The translations under genes were made by a program, and so were the position numbers. From GCA-2688265 sp964527395 (GTDB taxonomy: Archaea > Nanobdellota > Nanobdellia > Woesearchaeales > GW2011-AR9): 64,000 nucleotides of DNA. The DNA lies in NCBI GenBank assembly GCA_964527395.1, contig CAZGQD010000006.1, positions 1 to 64,000 of the forward strand, in the 5' to 3' direction. Below are positions 30,836-39,326 of this stretch, piece after piece. The notes beneath the pieces were generated by a model. The model ran no database searches. It saw only the letters and a list, made by a program, of their open reading frames with translations, and was not told the origin of the DNA. The first letter of the stretch is position 1; each line of letters opens with the position of its first letter.

Positions 30836-31094
30836 TTTTTATGAGGAAAAATTGCTTTTGTTATAACAAGGTTATAGGATTTTGGATCAAATATGTTTTC
30901 TGGAGGTGGATTATAAGATATTTTGTAAGATTCTTTAGTTGTTTTAGATTCTTTTGCTGTTTAGGTTTTTTAATAATGATAGAAACTTGGATATAACGAT
31001 GTTATGCTTTCTTCGTAGAAGGTCGGAGCGAAGCAGAGAAGTCAAACTAAAGTGTAGATAAATTTATAACTTCTGTTATTTTTCAATTTTTAAG

Positions 31095-31412
31095 ATGGAA
31101 TTTGATGAACTAGTTGAATTTGTAAGTGAAGAACATGCGAGACTAATGAAGTATTATGGCTTTGAAGATAAAGAGGACATTACTTACCCCATGATGCTTA
31201 AAGTTATGGAAGAATTAGGGGAACTTTCTGAAGCTATCTTACATAAACGATCTCTTCAAAGAAATGAGAAACTAAATTCTAAAAAAGTAGAATTAGAAGG
31301 CGAGTTTGTTGATGTTATCCTTACAACATTACTTCTAGCAGAATGTTTTGATGTTGATATAAGAAATGAATTAAAGAAAAAAATTGAAAAAATTAAGAAG
31401 AGAAATTATTAA
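31095..31412 (+). CDS. MazG-like nucleotide pyrophosphohydrolase
   Basis: The 105-residue all-alpha protein carries the MazG metal site: KVMEELGELSEAIL (EExxE) near residues 35-48 and ELEGEFVDVILTTLLLA (ExxD) near 75-90. MazG-like enzymes hydrolyse (d)NTPs to monophosphates and pyrophosphate, removing non-canonical nucleotides. Both the Glu pair and the later Glu/Asp are intact. A TATA-like AAATTTATAA lies about 30 bp before the ATG, so the gene looks leaderless. It is followed by nearly 480 bp without a gene. Confidence 0.85.
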   Translation: MEFDELVEFVSEEHARLMKYYGFEDKEDITYPMMLKVMEELGELSEAILHKRSLQRNEKLNSKKVELEGEFVDVILTTLLLAECFDVDIRNELKKKIEKIKKRNY

Positions 31413-31650
31413 TTCTTTAGTTTGATTAAACTTAACTTCAATTATATGCAATTGGCAATATTTTGGAGTTACGTGTAGTCTATTCTTAAAATTCTTGGTC
31501 TTGTAAATGGAAAAATACCTTTTACTTACGCTAGATTTTTAAATACACCCCAATTCTAAACAACTATGAGTTCAGTAAGAAAGCGTGGATCTTAAAGTTT
31601 CTTGTTTCTATAGTGTGAGCGGTTTTTTAGTTTGATTTTTTTAAATTGAT
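31413..31650. other. Non-coding spacer before the 30-bp repeat array
   Basis: This stretch holds no open frame that looks like a gene. It has a short GC-richer patch near 31460-31480 and a low-complexity T-rich end. I see no tRNA or clear promoter in it. Confidence 0.5.
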
Positions 31651-31860
31651 TTTACAGGCAAATTTGGTCTTTAAAACGTTAAAGAAGGTCAATTTTGCCG
31701 TTAAATGCGAAAATACAGTCAATTTGGGCTTATTTTGGCAAAAGGAGCTCATTTTGACCTTTAAATCATAAAAGAAGGCTATTTTAACCGATTTAGGCGA
31801 AAAGAAGGTTAAAATGGCCGTTTCAAGGGGAACGGAGGCTATTTTTAGGTGTTTAAAAAT
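31651..31860. repeat. Seven degenerate 30-bp tandem repeats
   Basis: Units start at 31651, 31681, 31711, 31741, 31771, 31801 and 31831 with an exact 30-bp period. Each has the form AAAGAAGGCT-ATTTTNNCCG-variable, where the first 20 bases are best conserved. The array ends about 28 bp before the deoxyhypusine synthase ATG. Because 30 is a multiple of 3, one minus-strand frame stays open through all seven units, giving a 10-residue pattern (xxLKxKLTFF), but it lacks a start codon. There is no repeat/spacer alternation as in CRISPR. Possible roles are an iteron-like binding array or a decayed coding repeat. Confidence 0.75.
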
Positions 31861-31888
31861 AATAATTAAGATAAAATAAGTAGAGTGA

Positions 31889-32929
31889 ATGAATATGGAA
31901 GAGAAAGAATTTGCAAAAAAGATTGAAGAAAACAGAATTGAACAGTATTATGATATGGAAGATTGTACTGCGTTTGAAGGAAATCCAGCTATAGAAGGAT
32001 ATGATTTTGAAAAGGGATTTGATTTAGGAAAGTTTCTAGGAGCATATGGAACTACAGGGTTTCAAGCTAGTAATTTAGCAAGAGCTATTGAAATATGTAA
32101 AGTAATGAGAAGAGAAGGAGTTTGTATATTTTTGTCGTTTACATCAAATATGATCAGTTCTGGGATTCGTGAAGTAATTTGCTATTTAGTGAAGAACAAA
32201 ATGGTAGATGTACTTGTAACATCAGCAGGAGCTATTGAAGAAGATGTGATTAAGTGTTTCAAACCATTTAGATTAGGGACTTTTAATGCACCAGGAGCAT
32301 TTTTGTTTGAGAAAGGTGTGAATAGAACAGGGAATTTGTTTGTACCAAATGATAGGTATACTTATTTTGATAAGTTCATGAGACCATTTTTGGAAGAATG
32401 TTATAAAGAACAAAAAGAGAAAGGGACAATTTGGACACCGAACACAATGATTTGTAAGTTAGGTGAGGATCTTGAAGCAATTGAAGGTCATGAAAGTTCA
32501 GTACTTTATCATGCTGCCAAAAATAAGATTCCAATTTATTGTCCAGGACTTATTGATGGAGCATTTGGGGATATGATTGTTTATTTCAAACAGCAAAAAC
32601 AAGATTTTATTCTTGATGTAGCTGGAGAAGTTTATAGTATTGTAAGATTTGTATTAAATTGCCAAGAAGGTACAGGTTTTATTTGTCTTGGTGGAGGAAT
32701 TTCTAAGCATTTTGCACTTAACGCAAACATCTTTCGTGAAGGTTTTGATTATGCTGTGTATATCAATACTGGAATGGAATTTGATGGAAGTGATAGTGGA
32801 GCAAATCCAGATGAAGCTGTAACTTGGGGAAAGATAAAAGTTAATGGTTTGTCTGTGAAAGTTACATGTGATGCTACGATTGCTTTTCCACTGCTTGTAG
32901 CTGGGGCTTTTATTGAAGATAAGGTATAA
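31889..32929 (+). CDS. dys: Deoxyhypusine synthase
   Basis: This enzyme moves the aminobutyl group of spermidine onto a lysine of initiation factor aIF5A, the first step of hypusine formation. The 346 residues match along the whole length: GTTGFQASNL near the N-terminus, LSFTSNMISSGIRE, LVTSAGAIEEDV (NAD-binding region), FGDMIVYF, CLGGGISKHF and EAVTWGKIK with the active-site Lys at residue 315. It is an archaeal/eukaryotic hallmark. The aIF5A gene is not in the window. The promoter region directly abuts a seven-copy 30-bp repeat array. A second ATG two codons downstream is an alternative start. Confidence 0.95.
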   Translation: MNMEEKEFAKKIEENRIEQYYDMEDCTAFEGNPAIEGYDFEKGFDLGKFLGAYGTTGFQASNLARAIEICKVMRREGVCIFLSFTSNMISSGIREVICYLVKNKMVDVLVTSAGAIEEDVIKCFKPFRLGTFNAPGAFLFEKGVNRTGNLFVPNDRYTYFDKFMRPFLEECYKEQKEKGTIWTPNTMICKLGEDLEAIEGHESSVLYHAAKNKIPIYCPGLIDGAFGDMIVYFKQQKQDFILDVAGEVYSIVRFVLNCQEGTGFICLGGGISKHFALNANIFREGFDYAVYINTGMEFDGSDSGANPDEAVTWGKIKVNGLSVKVTCDATIAFPLLVAGAFIEDKV

Positions 32930-32994
32930 ATGGTTTAGCATAGGTATAATTTAAGGCATAAGGTTTATATTGTTTTTATACTTATTATTTTATT

Positions 32995-33162
32995 ATGGTT
33001 AGATATATTGAAAGAAAGGTTAAAATAAAGTCTAAATTTAAGTTTGATGGGCTTTTTCCAAGGTTTGTTAGAGGTCGGACAGTTAAGATAAAGTTTCCAA
33101 TAAAAGAAGAAGGTGATAAAAAAATTAGTGGTTTAGTAGGAAGAAGTTATGGATATCGCTGA
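32995..33162 (+). CDS. Small basic protein, 55 residues
   Basis: ATG 32995 opens a 55-codon frame that overlaps the next gene by 14 bp. The product is basic (many Lys and Arg: YIERKVKIKSKFKF, FVRGRTVKIKF) and likely beta-rich and cytoplasmic. A TATA-like TTTATATT lies about 30 bp upstream of the ATG. No family is recognised; the charge would fit nucleic-acid binding. The overlap with 33149-33406 suggests translational coupling. Confidence 0.5.
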   Translation: MVRYIERKVKIKSKFKFDGLFPRFVRGRTVKIKFPIKEEGDKKISGLVGRSYGYR

Positions 33163-33406
33163 TTTTATTCAATTATTGATTGCGGTGATAATGGGTTTTA
33201 CTGCAATTTTATATTTTGAGAAAAATGTAGATAGAATTAATTTTCTTTGTTACTTTAGACCGATAATTGGAGAGGTTTATAACATTTTCATGGATTCAAT
33301 TTTGTTTAATGGATTTGAAGAAAGGATTGAAAATTATCCTAATTTATCAAAGTTGTTTAACTCTTTAGGTAGAAGTGTAAAGTACAAGTATGGAAGCAAT
33401 AAGTGA
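33149..33406 (+). CDS. Small membrane-anchored protein of unknown function
   Basis: The protein has 85 residues. Residues about 5-23 are hydrophobic (FIQLLIAVIMGFTAILYF) and form one membrane anchor. The rest is amphipathic and likely cytoplasmic, ending in a basic YKYGSNK. I do not recognise a family. It overlaps the end of the 55-residue gene and is probably made from the same transcript. The following gap 33407-33624 contains a TATA-like box near 33420 but no convincing gene. Confidence 0.45.
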   Translation: MDIADFIQLLIAVIMGFTAILYFEKNVDRINFLCYFRPIIGEVYNIFMDSILFNGFEERIENYPNLSKLFNSLGRSVKYKYGSNK

Positions 33407-33624
33407 TTTTTGTCAAAAGATTTATATTCTATTCTTTTTGTTAAATTTTTCTTATGGAAAATCAATCAAGAGAAAATAGTTGTTTTATCCAGTTTAATTC
33501 TAGTGAGTTTTGTTGTTGTTGTTAATTCTATTTAATCAATTTACTTTTGTTTCTTAGCTTTTGGTATGATTGCTAAGATTCTTCTCTTTTTTATTTCTTT
33601 AATATTGCTTTGTGAGGTGTTCAT

Positions 33625-34599
33625 ATGAATAAAAAAATAGTGATATTGTCAGATAATGAATTATGGTCTAAAGATTTTGCTTTAGCTTTTGAAGAGATAG
33701 GAAGAAGAGATTTGCTGGAAATAGTTGAATTTGATGGAGAAAATATGCCAAAAGTGCCTGAGTTGGAAGAAGTTGCTTTGGTTTATGCAAGAGCAAGTCC
33801 ATCAGCTTTAGCTAGAGGAAAACCGTTAGCTAATGAGTATATGTTGGAATCTGTTAAAGGGTTTGAATCAAAAGGAGTGAGAGTTGTTAATGGTTCTAAA
33901 GCAATTGAAATAGAATTAGATAAGGCAAAACAGTTTGAGATGTTAAAAAAAGCAGGGATTTTAATTCCAAGAACAGTTTTTGTTTCTAATTGTAGGAGCA
34001 TTGATCAGATTTTGGGTATTGTAAGATCTTTTGATGATTCTTTTTTTATCAAACCAAATATAGGAGGTTCTGGGGCAGGGATTGAATATTTTGGATCGTT
34101 TGAGGATCTTGAACAAAAATTAGAGCAAGGTTCTTTAGAAGGGTCTTTTTTAGGTAAGGATTTGATTGTGCAAGAGAAAATAGTTTCTGAGGATGAATTG
34201 AATCCTAGCATATATCGGTTTGAATATGTAGGAGGAGACTTGTATTATGTTGTGAAAGTTAATGTAAGGGAAGGAGTGTATAACAATTGTGCAGCTGATG
34301 CATGTCAGGAGGGGTTATGTGGAATAGATCAAGTAGTAGAAGAAAAGTTTACTATTGTAGATATTGAAGATTTTCCTTATGATGAGAACATTAAGAGCTT
34401 TTTGAAAGAAGTTGGTTCGGAAATAGCCGGGATTGAGTTTGTGAAGAGTAATGATGGATGGTATTGTATAGATCCAAATGTAGCTAATACTAATTATGGT
34501 AGAAAACAAGAAGTGAGATATAATGAATTGAATGGCACTGAGCTTAGTGGGCATAGAAGAGTTGCTGAGTATCTTTGTTCACTTTTAGTTGATTCTTAG
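33625..34599 (+). CDS. ATP-grasp enzyme (RimK/glutathione synthetase-like)
   Basis: The 324-residue protein has an N-terminal Rossmann-like domain (VILSDNELWSKDFALAF), then ATP-grasp features: the start of the A-domain lid (KAKQFEMLKKAGILIPRTVFV), the ATP-binding loop FFIKPNIGGSGAGIEYF near residue 145, and a late metal-binding segment near IAGIEFVKSNDGWYCIDPN. These enzymes ligate a carboxylate to an amine using ATP. RimK-like peptide ligases are the closest family I can name. GAGGTG before the ATG is a clear ribosome binding site. Its stop overlaps the end of the opposing kinase-like gene by 4 bp. Confidence 0.8.
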   Translation: MNKKIVILSDNELWSKDFALAFEEIGRRDLLEIVEFDGENMPKVPELEEVALVYARASPSALARGKPLANEYMLESVKGFESKGVRVVNGSKAIEIELDKAKQFEMLKKAGILIPRTVFVSNCRSIDQILGIVRSFDDSFFIKPNIGGSGAGIEYFGSFEDLEQKLEQGSLEGSFLGKDLIVQEKIVSEDELNPSIYRFEYVGGDLYYVVKVNVREGVYNNCAADACQEGLCGIDQVVEEKFTIVDIEDFPYDENIKSFLKEVGSEIAGIEFVKSNDGWYCIDPNVANTNYGRKQEVRYNELNGTELSGHRRVAEYLCSLLVDS

Positions 34600-35471
34600 G
34601 AAATAAATCTTTCACCAAATTCATGCATTGCTGGAACCCATAGGTTTAGGAATTTTAGGAACTGAGTAGGATCAGGGTTACCTTGCCATTGATTGATTTT
34701 ATCATTTTTAGGTTTGAAATCACCTGTTTCGAATCTTCTTGTAAGATCTAGCAATTGTTTTGCTTTTAATCTATTTAAGTAGTTATTAATATATTCAGGA
34801 GTTGAAAAGGGAAGATTGTGTATGTATGCTATTAATCCATGAACTGCAGAACTGTATTTGTGAGGGATATTTTCAGTTGAAAAATGTTCAAGGTAATTTA
34901 AATCATTAATATTATTAATGTTATCTTGGTCGATTTTTGTAACTAATAATCTTTCTTCTGTTGTATCTAAAAAAGTATCTCCTTTTTTAAGGTCAGGGTC
35001 AACTAAACCTCTTTGCATACTTTGTCTTAAATATTGTCCAATTTGATCTGCAAATTGTGCGTGGATGTTTGTTCCAGTTCTTTGTTTATATTTAGCAGCT
35101 TTCTCTTCATCCCAATAGATTTCACAGTCAAGAATTGGTATACCTCTTGCCCAACTGGTAACAATTCCAAAGTTGATTCTATCTGTTGTGTTTGGAATTT
35201 TACAATGTTCTAATACACCCTTTAGGTCAGGAGTGCAAGTAACACTTCTTAATTGATGTAGAGAATATGCTTCGTTTCTTAGAAATCCTGAAAGAAATTC
35301 ATCTCTTCTAGCTTTTATTGCTACAGGTTCTTCGTTTAGGTTTGCTTTATATAAAAAATCATGACCTCCGCCTTTTGCTTTTTCAAAAGGCTGAAAATCA
35401 GTAAAATCATCTATTGGAACTATTGATACTTCAACTGGTACAATTCCATCATTGTAATCTAAAATAGGCAT
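34596..35471 (-). CDS. Protein-kinase-fold-like protein, possibly degenerate
   Basis: The 291 residues carry features in the order of the protein kinase fold: EPVAIKARRDEF (candidate ATP-binding Lys), LRNEAYSLHQL (helix C Glu), FGIVTSWARGI (hinge), GLVDPDLKKGDTFLD in place of the catalytic HRDxxxxN loop, and LLVTKIDQDNIN as a DFG-like metal-binding Asp. The catalytic loop lacks a clear His-Arg-Asp. This resembles small-molecule or RIO/Bud32-like kinases, so the assignment is tentative. It converges tail-to-tail with the ATP-grasp gene and faces the 35635-36066 gene head-to-head. Confidence 0.45.
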   Translation of the reverse strand: MPILDYNDGIVPVEVSIVPIDDFTDFQPFEKAKGGGHDFLYKANLNEEPVAIKARRDEFLSGFLRNEAYSLHQLRSVTCTPDLKGVLEHCKIPNTTDRINFGIVTSWARGIPILDCEIYWDEEKAAKYKQRTGTNIHAQFADQIGQYLRQSMQRGLVDPDLKKGDTFLDTTEERLLVTKIDQDNINNINDLNYLEHFSTENIPHKYSSAVHGLIAYIHNLPFSTPEYINNYLNRLKAKQLLDLTRRFETGDFKPKNDKINQWQGNPDPTQFLKFLNLWVPAMHEFGERFIS

Positions 35472-35634
35472 GTATTGTCTATTTTGAAGTATTTTATATA
35501 AATTTTTACTACCAAATCGTGCTATCTGCTTTGTTAGGTTGATTTATAAAGCTGTGAGCAAAGTTTATAAAGAGAAAGTTCTCGAAATGAAGTTATAAAG
35601 AGTTGATTAGAATAATATTAAAGGTGTATTTAAA

Positions 35635-36066
35635 ATGGGAATTGTAAAAATTAATTTATATAAAGTTGTGGCAGAAAGGAAACTTGATGCAAAAGGTGGG
35701 CAGATTAAGATTAACAACAATGTTTCTATTAAAAATTTAGAAGGATTAGAGTTAAATGTACCAGGAAGTGCTGGAGTTAAGTTTACATTTTCATTTAATT
35801 GCAAATATGAACCAGGATTAGGTACTATTGATGTTGAAGGACAAGTGTTTTATACTGAAACTGAAGCTAAAATTAATGAAATCAAAGCTCAATGGGACAA
35901 AGATAAGAAAGTTCCAATGGAGATTATGGAAAAAGTTGTAAATGCAGCACTTCATAAAGGAAATATTCAAGCTATTAAGATTTCTGAAGAGATTAGTTTA
36001 CCAAGTCCTTTACCACTTCCGAAAGTTAGGTCAAAACCAGCTGTTCAAAATCCAGCTAAAGCATAA
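35635..36066 (+). CDS. Conserved archaeal protein of unknown function (beta-rich)
   Basis: In this 143-residue protein the first 85 residues suggest beta strands with a pattern like SecB-type or related sandwich folds (LNVPGSAGVKFTFSFNCKYE then LGTIDVEGQVFYTE). A helical region follows (MEIMEKVVNAALHKGNIQAIKI) and then a Pro-rich end with LPSPLPLPKVR. I recall similar short proteins with a LPxPxPLP end in archaeal genomes but cannot name a function. A chaperone-like role is speculative. It is followed at about 170 bp by cdc48. Confidence 0.5.
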   Translation: MGIVKINLYKVVAERKLDAKGGQIKINNNVSIKNLEGLELNVPGSAGVKFTFSFNCKYEPGLGTIDVEGQVFYTETEAKINEIKAQWDKDKKVPMEIMEKVVNAALHKGNIQAIKISEEISLPSPLPLPKVRSKPAVQNPAKA

Positions 36067-36240
36067 TTTTAGTTCTTTTTTATTATCATTTTTTTTTGTT
36101 TTTGCTTTGTTATTGATATTTTAACTGAAAGAGGTTAGTTTGTTGAAAAATTTGTGTTTGAAGGTAACTGATGTTAAATACTCACAATCTTTAAATATAG
36201 TATGATGTGCTAAAGTTGGTTTAAAAAGGGTGGTAAACTT

Positions 36241-38607
36241 ATGACTGAAAAAGTTCATGAAAAACTGGAAGAATTTTCAGGCGTTGCTGATCGCAGCATA
36301 ACAATTGTTTCTGAGCTTCGATTGAAGGTTATGGAAGCAGTACAAGAGGATGTGAATAAAGGTATTGTTAAGATAGATTCTAGTCAGTTGCGTAAATTAG
36401 GAATGAGTCCTGGGGATGCAATTGAAATTCAAGGTGAGAGAAAAACTGTTGCACTTGTAGATAGAGCTTATCCAGGAGATATAGGTCTTCAAATTTTGCG
36501 AATGGATGGGAATAGTCGTACTAATGCAAGAACATCTGTTGGTGAATTTGTTGTTGTGCGTAAGGTTGGGATTCAAGTTGCAAAAAAAGTTGTAATTGCG
36601 CCTGCACAAAATAATTTAGTTGTTCGAGCTTCTCCACAGTTGTTTAAGATAGGGTTATTAGGTAAAGCGTTTGTGAAAGGAGATTTAGTTTCACTTGGGC
36701 AAAGACCTAGAAGGTTTGATCCAAATATGCCGCATAGTGTGAATGATATTTTTTCTGCCATGGAAGAGAGGTTTGCTGGACTTGGTCTTGGAGATTTACG
36801 GTTTATGGTAGCAGAAACAAGTCCGAAAGGGCCTGTTGTGGTAGGAAAAGATACTGAAGTTGAATTTAGTTCACGAGCAGTTGATTTGTCTTCTGAAGAG
36901 ATACACTTAGGAGTAAATTATGAAGATATAGGTGGTTTAGGAGAAGAGATTACAAAAGTGCGAGAAATGATTGAATTGCCACTACGTCATCCACAAGTTT
37001 TTGATACTTTAGGAATTGATCCACCACGTGGAGTTTTACTTTATGGACCACCAGGAACAGGAAAAACACTTCTTGCAAAAGCAGTAGCATCTGAAAGTGG
37101 TGTTCATTTTATGGAATTAAAGGCAAGTGATGTGATTTCAGGGATTCCAGGTGAGACTGAGAAGACTATGAGTCGAGTTTTTGAAGAGGCGAAAAATAAA
37201 GCTCCGACTATACTTTTTATTGATGAGATTGATTCTATTGCTTTTAAGCGTCAAGATAGAGGTACAAATGAGTTTTTGAATACGCCAGTTTCGGAGTTAC
37301 TTAAGAACCTTGATGGATTAAAAGTGCGTGGAAAGGTTGTAATTATAGCAGCTACAAATAGGCCTAATAGTTTAGACCCAGCATTACGTAGACCAGGTAG
37401 GTTTGATCGTGAACTAGAGATTGGGGTTCCAGATAAGAATGGTAGATGTGAAATTTTGAAAATTCACACTAGAAATATGCCATTGTCTGAAGATGTTTTA
37501 TTAGAAGATTTAGCTAAAGTGACTCATGGTTTTGTAGGAGCAGATTTGGCAGCACTTTGTAAAGAAGCAGCTATGATTGTACTGCGTAGAATTTTGCCAG
37601 ATCTGAAGCTTGAAGGTATTGATGAAGGAAGAGAGATCCCTACAGAGATGCTTGAGAAGTTGCAAATACATCATGCAGATTTTGTAGAGGCATTAAAAGG
37701 TGTACGTCCTTCGGCTATGAGAGAAGTTTTAGTTGAAACTCCAAGTGTAGGTTGGTCAGATGTCGGTGGCTTAAGCGATGTTAAAGAGAAGTTGCGTGAG
37801 GCAGTAGAATGGCCACTGAAATTCAGAGAGAGATTCAATCGTTTAGGGATACGTCCACCAAAAGGAGTTTTACTTTATGGTCCACCAGGTACAGGAAAGA
37901 CTTTACTTGGAAAGGCAGTAGCAAAAGAAAGTGAAGCTAATTTTATTTTAGTTAATAGTAGTAGTTTACAGCAAGAAGGTTTGGTGGGTAAAGAAGCTGA
38001 GAGATTGCGTAATGTGTTTAAAAGGGCACGTCAGACAGCACCATCAATAATATTTTTTGATGAAATAGATAGTTTTGCTAAGAAACGTGGTTTAGGAGGT
38101 TCTGCTTTTAGTGATAGTAATGAAAGTTTGCTTAATCAACTTCTAATTGAGATGGATGGAACTGAGAGTTTAACTGATGTGGTGGTTGTAGCTGCTACAA
38201 ATAGACCAGATGTGATTGATACTGCGCTTCTTAGACCAGGTAGGTTTGATACTGTGATACTTACTCCAGCTCCAGATCAAGCTGCGCGTTTAGAATTGTT
38301 TGGTATTTATACAAAAGATATGCCTTTAGCGGTTGATGTTGATTTAGAAAGGCTCGCTAAGAAAACTGATGGTTATGTAGGAGCAGATGTAGAAGCACTT
38401 TGTAGGGAAGCTGCTATGATCTCTTTAAGGGAGAACAGTGAGGCTATTGAAGTTTTTATGAAACATTTTGATTTGGCTTTGACATCTGTTAGAGCTAGTG
38501 TTGATAAAGAGATAAAAGAAGCTTATGACAAGGTTAAAGAATATTTTAGTTCAGCTAGAGGAAAAGAGATTGGACAAAACAAGAAGAAAATGAGTTATTT
38601 TGGGTGA
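36241..38607 (+). CDS. cdc48: CDC48/VAT-type AAA+ ATPase
   Basis: The 788-residue unfoldase has an N-domain (about 10-200) that binds cofactors and two AAA modules. D1 has Walker A GPPGTGKTLLAKA near residue 270 and Walker B ILFIDEIDSI. D2 has GPPGTGKTLLGKA near 548 and IIFFDEIDSF. It extracts and unfolds proteins for the proteasome. The pore loop 1 sequences are unusual: D1 reads GIPGETE and D2 reads EGLVGKEAE, where archaeal VAT usually has aromatic residues before GxSE. The promoter TTTAAATA (36190-36197) and GGTGG before the ATG imply a leader of about 25 nt. Confidence 0.93.
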   Translation: MTEKVHEKLEEFSGVADRSITIVSELRLKVMEAVQEDVNKGIVKIDSSQLRKLGMSPGDAIEIQGERKTVALVDRAYPGDIGLQILRMDGNSRTNARTSVGEFVVVRKVGIQVAKKVVIAPAQNNLVVRASPQLFKIGLLGKAFVKGDLVSLGQRPRRFDPNMPHSVNDIFSAMEERFAGLGLGDLRFMVAETSPKGPVVVGKDTEVEFSSRAVDLSSEEIHLGVNYEDIGGLGEEITKVREMIELPLRHPQVFDTLGIDPPRGVLLYGPPGTGKTLLAKAVASESGVHFMELKASDVISGIPGETEKTMSRVFEEAKNKAPTILFIDEIDSIAFKRQDRGTNEFLNTPVSELLKNLDGLKVRGKVVIIAATNRPNSLDPALRRPGRFDRELEIGVPDKNGRCEILKIHTRNMPLSEDVLLEDLAKVTHGFVGADLAALCKEAAMIVLRRILPDLKLEGIDEGREIPTEMLEKLQIHHADFVEALKGVRPSAMREVLVETPSVGWSDVGGLSDVKEKLREAVEWPLKFRERFNRLGIRPPKGVLLYGPPGTGKTLLGKAVAKESEANFILVNSSSLQQEGLVGKEAERLRNVFKRARQTAPSIIFFDEIDSFAKKRGLGGSAFSDSNESLLNQLLIEMDGTESLTDVVVVAATNRPDVIDTALLRPGRFDTVILTPAPDQAARLELFGIYTKDMPLAVDVDLERLAKKTDGYVGADVEALCREAAMISLRENSEAIEVFMKHFDLALTSVRASVDKEIKEAYDKVKEYFSSARGKEIGQNKKKMSYFG

Positions 38608-38611
38608 AAAA

Positions 38612-38965
38612 ATGAGTTTAGATGATGATTTAAGAGATATTTCTGTTGATTCAGATGGAGAAATTGAAGATCTTTTAGAAGATGGAGATTATTCTGCTGT
38701 TGATTCTATGCTTGAGGAGGTTGATGTTGCAAATACAAATTCAACTGTATTAGTTGGATATGCAGGAGCTACTTATGTAGCAGCTCAAATGTTGGAATAT
38801 CGAGAAACTTTTATGAGTGATGTTTATGATGAATTAGTAGATAGGGGATTAGATGCTGATGATATTTTAGAAGGTTTAATTGAGGCTAGAGAACCTAGTT
38901 CTTTTGTATCTGTATTACCAAGTCAGAAAAGAGTAATAGAAGATTTTTTGAAGAGCTATAATTGA
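38612..38965 (+). CDS. Acidic helical protein of unknown function
   Basis: From the ATG at 38612 this protein has about 117 residues. It is strongly acidic in the first 45 (SVDSDGEIEDLLEDGDY) and then helical with an alanine-rich stretch (LVGYAGATYVAAQMLEY). No family is recognised. It begins a few bases after cdc48 ends and is probably co-transcribed, so it might be an adaptor or substrate-related protein; that is only positional. An in-frame TTG at 38600 would overlap cdc48. Confidence 0.5.
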   Translation: MSLDDDLRDISVDSDGEIEDLLEDGDYSAVDSMLEEVDVANTNSTVLVGYAGATYVAAQMLEYRETFMSDVYDELVDRGLDADDILEGLIEAREPSSFVSVLPSQKRVIEDFLKSYN

Positions 38966-38999
38966 AAATTAATGATTTTGACCAGTTTTTTTTAAGTTA

Positions 39000-39024
39000 C
39001 TATTGAAATAGTTAGTTTCAATAG
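39000..39024. terminator. Perfect 9-bp hairpin upstream of the AbrB/PIN pair
   Basis: CTATTGAAA (39000-39008) pairs exactly with TTTCAATAG (39016-39024) around a 7-base loop. It lies between the cdc48 operon and the AbrB promoter and could be a terminator or an operator for the toxin-antitoxin pair. Confidence 0.4.
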
Positions 39025-39080
39025 GGTCGTATATGAAATCCTATTTGTATTCTTCAATTGTTGATGAAGTTTCGAAATCT

Positions 39081-39090
39081 TTATATATAA
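39081..39090 (+). promoter_or_regulatory. TATA box of the AbrB/PIN operon
   Basis: TTATATATAA lies 20-29 bp before the antitoxin ATG at 39110, without a ribosome binding site between, so the mRNA is probably leaderless. Confidence 0.5.
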
Positions 39091-39109
39091 TTAGAATATA
39101 ATTATCTTT

Positions 39110-39325
39110 ATGGAAGCTCAAGGAAAGTTAAGAAAATGGGGGAATTCTTTAGGGGTAACTGTTCCAAAGGATCTTGTTGATTCTTTAGGATTTCAGGAGA
39201 ATGATGAAGTAACTTTTTCTATAAAGAAGAAAAAAGGTGACCTTAGTTCAATAAGAGGTTTATTGAAAAATTGGAAGAAAAGTTCTCAACAAATAAAAGA
39301 TGAAATGAGAGAAGGGTGGAATTAA
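39110..39325 (+). CDS. AbrB/MazE-type antitoxin (VapB-like)
   Basis: The 71-residue protein begins with a SpoVT-AbrB swapped-hairpin domain (KLRKWGNSLGVTVPKDLVDSLGF then DEVTFSI), which dimerises and binds the operon promoter. The basic C-terminal 25 residues would wrap around the toxin. The PIN gene starts one base after its stop, as in many type II toxin-antitoxin operons. It likely represses its own promoter through nearby inverted repeats. Confidence 0.85.
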   Translation: MEAQGKLRKWGNSLGVTVPKDLVDSLGFQENDEVTFSIKKKKGDLSSIRGLLKNWKKSSQQIKDEMREGWN

Positions 39326-39326
39326 A

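Noticed and set aside
31651..31860. The repeat array as a CRISPR
   Set aside because: The 30-bp units are contiguous and all parts vary gradually; there are no unique spacers between identical repeats and no cas genes nearby.
33453..33524. A 23-codon frame ending in four Cys (ATG near 33454), and a hydrophobic run in the neighbouring frame
   Set aside because: It is too short and low-complexity; the hydrophobic frame has no start codon. There is no conservation evidence.
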